DNA from: Lachnospiraceae bacterium
GTDB lineage: Bacteria > Bacillota > Clostridia > Lachnospirales > Lachnospiraceae
Direction: 5' to 3'
Assembly (NCBI GenBank): GCA_017420605.1
Contig: JAFOIS010000220.1
Coordinates: forward strand, 1-10,656
Length of the DNA: 10,656 bases
The translations under genes were made by a program, and so were the position numbers. The notes under the pieces were generated by a model. It was given only the letters and a program-made list of their open reading frames with translations, was not told the origin of the DNA and did not search any database. Each line of letters opens with the position of its first letter. Position 1 is the stretch's first letter. This document shows positions 6,941 through 10,656 of the stretch, in pieces.

Positions 6941-7459
6941 ATGCTCGAAGACGTCTTCTCCGTGCCGGCCGACGGCGCGATCAGCGAGAAATACATCATT
7001 TTCGATACGAAACGGCATGCGCCGAATTTCCTTACGCCGGAAGAGATGGAACTCCTCGACGACTGCTACGACGTAACGATGCGCTGTGCCGGCCGGGAGA
7101 ATACCATTCTCAAGCCGCATCCGAGAAGCACCGAAGAAAGCCGCTGCGACATCCGGGTCTACAAGAACGGGGGCCTTCCCATGGAAGTGCTCTACGCGTC
7201 GATGGCGGGACTGGAGAAGCGCGTTCTGGTCGCCTATGTATCCTCCGCCGTCTTTACGCCGAAGATCCTGTTCGACGCGGAGTCGTATGTGGTCTGCCTG
7301 CACCGGATCGTGAGAAATAAGATCGTCAGCGGGAATTTTGAAAGCATTTACGAAAAGTTCCGCAATACCTACCGGCATCCGGAACGCGTTTCGGCGCCGG
7401 AGTCGCTCGAAGAACTCGAAAAGATACTGCGGAAGTTCAGAGAAGCAGAGAATGAGTGA
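6941..7459 (+). CDS. Sialyltransferase-like glycosyltransferase (GT52/GT38-type), C-terminal half
   Basis: 172 residues from the first ATG after the TAG, in the same frame as the preceding half. 'YIIFDTKR' (18-25) starts the second nucleotide-binding lobe, 'ILKPHPR' (56-62) gives the HP motif with H60-P61, and 'AYVSSAVF' (98-105) gives the Ser motif with S101-S102. These are the CMP-sialic-acid-binding signatures of bacterial sialyl- and polysialyltransferases; the third signature, D/E-D/E-G, lies in the other half. A short linker with a predicted helix near the break suggests the stop sits close to the junction between the two lobes. A weak AGGA ten bases upstream might allow re-initiation, giving a two-chain enzyme; otherwise this half is untranslated. 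Its end overlaps the flippase start by eight bases, consistent with a formerly or still coupled operon. Confidence 0.62.
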   Translation: MLEDVFSVPADGAISEKYIIFDTKRHAPNFLTPEEMELLDDCYDVTMRCAGRENTILKPHPRSTEESRCDIRVYKNGGLPMEVLYASMAGLEKRVLVAYVSSAVFTPKILFDAESYVVCLHRIVRNKIVSGNFESIYEKFRNTYRHPERVSAPESLEELEKILRKFREAENE

Positions 7460-8861
7460 TAACAATACCAAAGCCCTGAAATCCGGTTCATGGTATATCG
7501 TATCCAGTTTCCTGGTACGCGGGATGGCGCTGATCACGACGCCGATCTTTTCGCGTCTTCTTTCAAAGGAACAGTACGGCGATTACAGCAACTTCCATTC
7601 CTGGCTCAACATCATCACGATCGTTGTGACCATGCGGATGGAGGCAAGCCTGATCTCGGCCAAATTCGACTATAAGGACGATCTTCCGAAATACAACCGC
7701 TCGATGATCGCGCTGCTTACAGTCGTTACGGTCATCTGGACGGCGGTCCTGAATATCTTTTCCGGCTTCTTTACGACGCAGATGGGCATAAGCCTCTTTT
7801 ATGCCAATATGATCATGGTCTACAGCTTTTTCCATGCCGTGATCAATATCTTCCAGATGAACGAAAGATACCATTACCGGTATAAAAAATCGGTGATGGT
7901 CGCACTCATCGTGGCATTCTCGACGACGCTCACGTCTATCCTGATGGTCCTTTTCATGAAGGACCGGCTCACAGGCCGGGTCGTGGGCAGCATCCTTCCG
8001 GTCGCCGCGATCGGCCTCGCCCTGGTGTTCGTGTTTTTCCGCAGGAAGAGAAGCATCGACGTATCCTCCTGGCCATATACGCTCCGGATCGCCATCCCGT
8101 ATGTGCCGCATCTTCTTTCCCTGTCCGTGCTCAATTCCGTGGACCGGATCATGATCACCCGCATCTGCGGCAGCGCGGACAACGCGCTCTATACGATCGC
8201 CTATTCCTGCGGGCATATGGTCAATATCCTCATGACAGCCATCAACAGCGCCTACGCGCCGTGGCTCGGGGATAAGCTTCATGACGGGGAGGAACACGAA
8301 GTCCGGCGCTTTTCGAAGTATTACATGATCGGCTTTTCCCTGCTGGCTGTCGGGCTTATGCTGCTTGCGCCGGAGATCCTGCGCATCATGGGACCGAAAA
8401 GCTACCAGGCCGCAAAGTACGTCATGCCGCCCGTGGCGACGGGGTGCGTGTGCCAGTTCCTGTATACGCAGTACGTCAACCTTGAGCAGCTGAAGAAAAA
8501 GACAGCCGGCATGGCGTTCGCTTCCGTCGCGGCGGCGCTTCTCAACTACATTCTGAACGCGATCTTTATTCCGAAATTCGGATACGTCGCGGCGGCATAC
8601 ACGACGCTGGCCGGTTATCTGTTTTTACTTATCGCACATATGTTCCTGGTCCACAGGATCGGGCTCGGCAAGGTCTACGACTACCGGTTCGTCCTGGGAC
8701 TTGCGGCCGTCATGATCGGCGTCTGCGGCGGCGTCAGCCTTCTTTATACGCATACGCCGGCCAGATACGGCGCGGTCGCCGTTCTTGCGGCGGCGCTGGG
8801 CTATATCGTCTGGCGCAACCGCACGATCGCGAAAAAACTGGTCAAGCGGATCATCAAGTGA
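7452..8861 (+). CDS. Wzx-type polysaccharide flippase (MOP/MATE superfamily)
   Basis: 469 residues with twelve to fourteen hydrophobic spans. The N-terminus 'KSGSWYIVSSFLVRGMALITTPIFSRLLS' (10-38) and 'QYGDYSNFHSW' (41-51) form the classic Wzx/RfbX opening, followed by 'AIPYVPHLLSLSVLNSVDRIMI' (214-235) and 'NYILNAIFIPKFGYVAAAYTTL' (365-386). The family carries undecaprenyl-diphosphate-linked oligosaccharide across the cytoplasmic membrane, here presumably handing it to the Wzy-like polymerase encoded upstream. The start at ATG 7452 overlaps the glycosyltransferase end by eight bases. A longer open frame reaches back to 7338, but its extra 38 residues are Arg/Ser-rich, overlap the upstream gene out of frame and precede the conserved opening, so they are rejected. 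No large soluble domain is present. Confidence in family is high; the substrate is unknown. Confidence 0.93.
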   Translation: MSDNNTKALKSGSWYIVSSFLVRGMALITTPIFSRLLSKEQYGDYSNFHSWLNIITIVVTMRMEASLISAKFDYKDDLPKYNRSMIALLTVVTVIWTAVLNIFSGFFTTQMGISLFYANMIMVYSFFHAVINIFQMNERYHYRYKKSVMVALIVAFSTTLTSILMVLFMKDRLTGRVVGSILPVAAIGLALVFVFFRRKRSIDVSSWPYTLRIAIPYVPHLLSLSVLNSVDRIMITRICGSADNALYTIAYSCGHMVNILMTAINSAYAPWLGDKLHDGEEHEVRRFSKYYMIGFSLLAVGLMLLAPEILRIMGPKSYQAAKYVMPPVATGCVCQFLYTQYVNLEQLKKKTAGMAFASVAAALLNYILNAIFIPKFGYVAAAYTTLAGYLFLLIAHMFLVHRIGLGKVYDYRFVLGLAAVMIGVCGGVSLLYTHTPARYGAVAVLAAALGYIVWRNRTIAKKLVKRIIK

Positions 8862-8870
8862 CGGCGGCAT

Positions 8871-8876
8871 GAGGAT
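8871..8876 (+). promoter_or_regulatory. Shine-Dalgarno GAGGAT favouring the thioesterase start at 8884
   Basis: GAGGAT ends seven bases before the ATG at 8884. In-frame ATGs at 8869 and 8875 have no comparable site in the right place, since the site overlaps or follows them. Confidence 0.5.
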
Positions 8877-8883
8877 GGATCGT

Positions 8884-9615
8884 ATGGAAATGTGGGAGAG
8901 ATCCTTCCGGCTGGAGACGAGCCGGAGCGATCTGAACGGCATATGGAAACTCAGCGCATTCTTTGAGATCACGCAGGAGATGGCCAACGAGCACTGCCGC
9001 GCGCTGCGCGTCGGCCGGGACGATCTGGCGGAAAAAGACCTGACCTGGGTCCTTTTCAAGACGGATATCGCGGTGGACCGCTATCCGCGCCTCGGGGAGA
9101 CGGTCACCGTCGAGACGTTTACCAAGAAGCGGTTCATGCATTTTCTGCCGCGGTATTATATCGTAAAGGACGCGGAAGGAAACGCGGTCGCGAAGGCGGG
9201 GTCACTCTGGGTCCTGATGGACAGAACGACGCGGAAGAGCGTATCGCCGGAGACCTACGGCATCGCGATCCCCGTATCGGATAAGGAAGCGCCGGTCAGG
9301 CTCTTTACGCAGCAGCCTAAGCGCTCCGGGGAAGGCACGGCCCGGGAAGTGCGTCCGCAGTATTCGGATATCGATTTCAACGGGCACGTCAACAACATCC
9401 GGTATATCGACTGGCTCTGCAACGACCTCGGTATAGAGCGGATGAGGGAGATGGAGATCAGCACGCTTTCCGTCAGTTACAGTCATGAGGTATTGCCGGA
9501 AGACGCGCTTCGGAATAAACTGGTCATCGAGGGGGAGAATTTCCAGTACAGCGGTGACTGCGGCGAAAAGCCGATGTTCTATATGACAGGCACATTAAGA
9601 AAGAAAGGAAAATAA
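8884..9615 (+). CDS. Acyl-ACP thioesterase, FatA/FatB-type double hotdog
   Basis: 243 residues from the ATG favoured by GAGGAT (248 if ATG 8869 is used). It is built as two hotdog domains: the first ~5-125 with 'SAFFEITQEMANEHC' (24-38) and 'DLTWVLFKTDI' (52-62), the second ~150-240 with 'SDIDFNGHVNNIRYIDW' (161-177). Asn166 and His168 match the catalytic Asn and His of the plant and bacterial FatA family. It hydrolyses acyl-ACP to free fatty acid and ACP in the cytosol. Length fits the bacterial family (~240-250). It lies 22 bases after the flippase and two bases before the cytidylyltransferase start, so it is in the operon rather than with fatty-acid synthesis genes. A free acid released here could feed the adenylating ligase encoded earlier in the operon (inference). 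Chain-length preference cannot be read. Confidence 0.9.
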   Translation: MEMWERSFRLETSRSDLNGIWKLSAFFEITQEMANEHCRALRVGRDDLAEKDLTWVLFKTDIAVDRYPRLGETVTVETFTKKRFMHFLPRYYIVKDAEGNAVAKAGSLWVLMDRTTRKSVSPETYGIAIPVSDKEAPVRLFTQQPKRSGEGTAREVRPQYSDIDFNGHVNNIRYIDWLCNDLGIERMREMEISTLSVSYSHEVLPEDALRNKLVIEGENFQYSGDCGEKPMFYMTGTLRKKGK

Positions 9616-9617
9616 AA

Positions 9618-10319
9618 ATGAAAACACTATTTCTGATCACGGCCAGGGGCGGAAGCAAGGGGATCCCGAGAAAAAACATCCTGGATTTCTGCGGGAAGCC
9701 GCTCATCTGCTGGAGCATCGACGCGGCAAGACGCGTCACCTCCGATGAAAACATCTGCGTGTCGACGGACGATCAGGAGATCATCGACGTCGTGGAAAGC
9801 TACGGCCTCAAGGTGCCGTTTGTCCGTCCGGCGGAGTACGCGACCGACACCGCGAGCCATAACGACGTGATCGTGCATGCGGTCAAATGGTATCAGGAAC
9901 ACGGCATCGATTACGATACGACGTTCCTTCTGCAGCCGACGTCTCCTTTCCGCAGAAAGGAAGACCTCGAGCGGGCGATGGAGCTCTACGATCCGTCGAT
10001 CGACGAGGTCCTCGGCGTCACGAAACTGGCGAACCCGTTCACGCTCATGCATCACGTGGAAGGGGAAGAGTTCATCGAGCCGGCCTTCGCGAAACTGAAC
10101 GGCACCTACATCCGCCGCGCCATCGCGCCGACGATCTACGAGAACACGGGCTCCATCTACGTCATCAACAACAAGGCGCTTCTGGAGTACGGCCTCTACC
10201 GCTTCAAGAAGATCCGGCCCTGCGTGATCCCGACGCTCTACGGCGTGGACATCGACACGCTGGACGACTGGGCCTACGCGGAATTCCTGTACAAGACGGG
10301 AAGGATCACGGAACTGTAA
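9618..10319 (+). CDS. neuA: CMP-nonulosonate (acylneuraminate) cytidylyltransferase
   Basis: 233 residues with the full signature of the CMP-sialic-acid synthetase family: 'ARGGSKGIPRKN' (9-20) for CTP binding, 'STDDQEI' (49-55), 'LLQPTSPFR' (104-112), 'NGTYIRRA' (161-168), 'ENTGSIYVI' (175-183) and 'DIDTLDDW' (211-218) with likely Mg2+-binding Asp residues. It joins CTP to a nine-carbon ulosonic acid to give the CMP-sugar donor. Whether the sugar is N-acetylneuraminic, legionaminic or pseudaminic acid cannot be decided, so NeuA stands for the family (LegF and PseF are alternatives). No NeuB-type synthase, NeuC-type epimerase or SatD-like gene is in the window. AAAGGA precedes the start at good distance, and the start is two bases after the thioesterase stop. 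A terminator follows 14 bases after the stop, making it the last operon gene. Confidence 0.9.
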   Translation: MKTLFLITARGGSKGIPRKNILDFCGKPLICWSIDAARRVTSDENICVSTDDQEIIDVVESYGLKVPFVRPAEYATDTASHNDVIVHAVKWYQEHGIDYDTTFLLQPTSPFRRKEDLERAMELYDPSIDEVLGVTKLANPFTLMHHVEGEEFIEPAFAKLNGTYIRRAIAPTIYENTGSIYVINNKALLEYGLYRFKKIRPCVIPTLYGVDIDTLDDWAYAEFLYKTGRITEL

Positions 10320-10333
10320 AGAGAAGAAATACG

Positions 10334-10373
10334 GGCTGCTGCACGGGGTACGTGCAGCGGCCATTTTTGTTTT
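10334..10373 (+). terminator. Strong Rho-independent terminator
   Basis: A 12-base-pair stem (GGCTGCTGCACG at 10334-10345 with CGTGCAGCGGCC at 10351-10362, one G-T pair) closes a five-base loop and is followed by ATTTTTGTTTT. It ends the polysaccharide operon just after the cytidylyltransferase. Confidence 0.93.
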
Positions 10374-10397
10374 CAGTGCATATGATTGTACTATACT
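10370..10397 (+). promoter_or_regulatory. Putative sigma-70/SigA-type promoter for the LRR surface protein
   Basis: TTTTCA (10370-10375, four of six matches to TTGACA) and TATACT (10392-10397, five of six to TATAAT) are separated by 16 bases, giving a start near 10404 and a ~60-base leader. The -35 box lies in the T-tract of the preceding terminator. The region around it is A/T-rich compared with the coding sequence on either side. Assigned from sequence match and position only. Confidence 0.6.
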
Positions 10398-10463
10398 AAA
10401 GCCATCCGCAAATATGACGAGCGTTTCAAGAGTGGGTTGGGCATTGTCTGGAGGGGCAGCATC

Positions 10464-10656
10464 ATGACGAAAAAGACGATCCGGAACAAACTGTTGGTAG
10501 TGGCAGCGGTGATGACAGTGGTGCTGCTGTGGAGTGTGGCAGTGTTTGCGGAGGACAGCATTATTGCTTCCGGTTCCTGTGGCGAAAGTGTTAATTGGAC
10601 ACTGACAGAGGACGGGATTCTGACAGATTACGGCAATGGGGCAATGGAAGATTATC
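10464..10656 (+). CDS. BspA-type leucine-rich-repeat surface protein, N-terminus only (3' end outside window)
   Basis: 64 residues are visible. GGAGGGG (10450-10456) lies seven bases before the ATG. Residues 1-29 form a Sec signal peptide: basic 'KKTIRNK', a hydrophobic core (~10-26) and a cleavage-like 'VFA' followed by ED. The mature start 'ASGSCGESVNWTLTEDG' (35-51) and 'GNGAMEDY' (57-64) are the cap sequence that commonly opens BspA/LRR_5-type leucine-rich-repeat proteins of Clostridia, where it is usually followed by many 22-24-residue repeats. An extracellular or cell-wall location is expected. It has its own promoter and is separated from the operon by a terminator, so it is probably regulated independently. 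The repeats themselves lie outside the window, so the full architecture is unknown. Codon use here is less C/G-ending than in the operon. Confidence 0.85.
   Translation, partial: MTKKTIRNKLLVVAAVMTVVLLWSVAVFAEDSIIASGSCGESVNWTLTEDGILTDYGNGAMEDY

Noticed and set aside
6929..6946. A frameshift as the explanation for the broken glycosyltransferase
   Set aside because: Both halves are in the same frame and the only defect is one TAG codon, so a nonsense change, re-initiation or readthrough fits, not an indel.
7338..7451. N-terminal extension of the flippase frame
   Set aside because: The 38 extra residues are Arg/Ser-rich, overlap the glycosyltransferase C-terminal half in another frame and precede the conserved Wzx opening; ATG 7452 is the better start.
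6314..7537. A 407-codon minus-strand open frame spanning the whole split glycosyltransferase locus
   Set aside because: The + strand carries the family motifs; the minus frame has no domain and is explained by codon bias. It does not account for the TAG.
8785..8868. N-terminal extension of the thioesterase frame
   Set aside because: It overlaps the end of the flippase out of frame, has a low-complexity Arg/Ser composition, and homologous proteins begin near the chosen ATG.

Overview
The window looks like a chromosomal surface-polysaccharide locus from a fairly GC-rich Gram-positive anaerobe, most plausibly a Clostridia/Lachnospiraceae-type gut or rumen Firmicute. The grounds are purine-rich Shine-Dalgarno sites, a long exported protein of tandem Ig-like repeats, a FatA-type acyl-ACP thioesterase, and at the right edge the start of a BspA-type leucine-rich-repeat surface protein whose first repeat (SGSCGESVNWTL...GAMEDY) is characteristic of such bacteria. 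This placement is inference; there is no marker gene. All ten coding regions are on the + strand.

Layout. (1) Bases 1-2730: 3' part of a large repeat protein with four InlB-B-like 'WGDG' repeats (the first cut by the window edge) and six Ig-like repeats, ending directly after the last repeat with no anchor. (2) Bases 2779-5117: an acyl-activation set of a free-standing acyl carrier protein, a left-handed beta-helix acyltransferase and an AMP-forming acyl ligase. (3) Bases 5124-8861: assembly and export genes, comprising an O-antigen-ligase/Wzy-like polymerase, a sialyltransferase-like glycosyltransferase reading frame interrupted by one in-frame TAG, and a Wzx-type flippase. (4) Bases 8884-10319: an acyl-ACP thioesterase and a NeuA-type CMP-nonulosonate cytidylyltransferase. 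(5) A strong intrinsic terminator, then a promoter and the start of the LRR surface protein.

The eight loci from the ACP to the cytidylyltransferase (nine reading frames because one is split) have gaps of 48 bases or less, and several overlap or nearly abut. No terminator is visible before 10334, so they read as one operon; the repeat protein may share the transcript. Working model (inference): the cytidylyltransferase supplies a CMP-activated sialic-acid-like sugar, the GT52/GT38-like enzyme transfers it, Wzx flips the lipid-linked unit and Wzy polymerises it. The thioesterase, ligase, ACP and hexapeptide transferase would form a dedicated route for putting an acyl group on the glycan.

The most notable points are the TAG codon that separates the catalytic motifs of the only glycosyltransferase, and the presence of a complete-looking release, activation, carrier and transfer set for acyl groups inside a Wzx/Wzy-type cluster.
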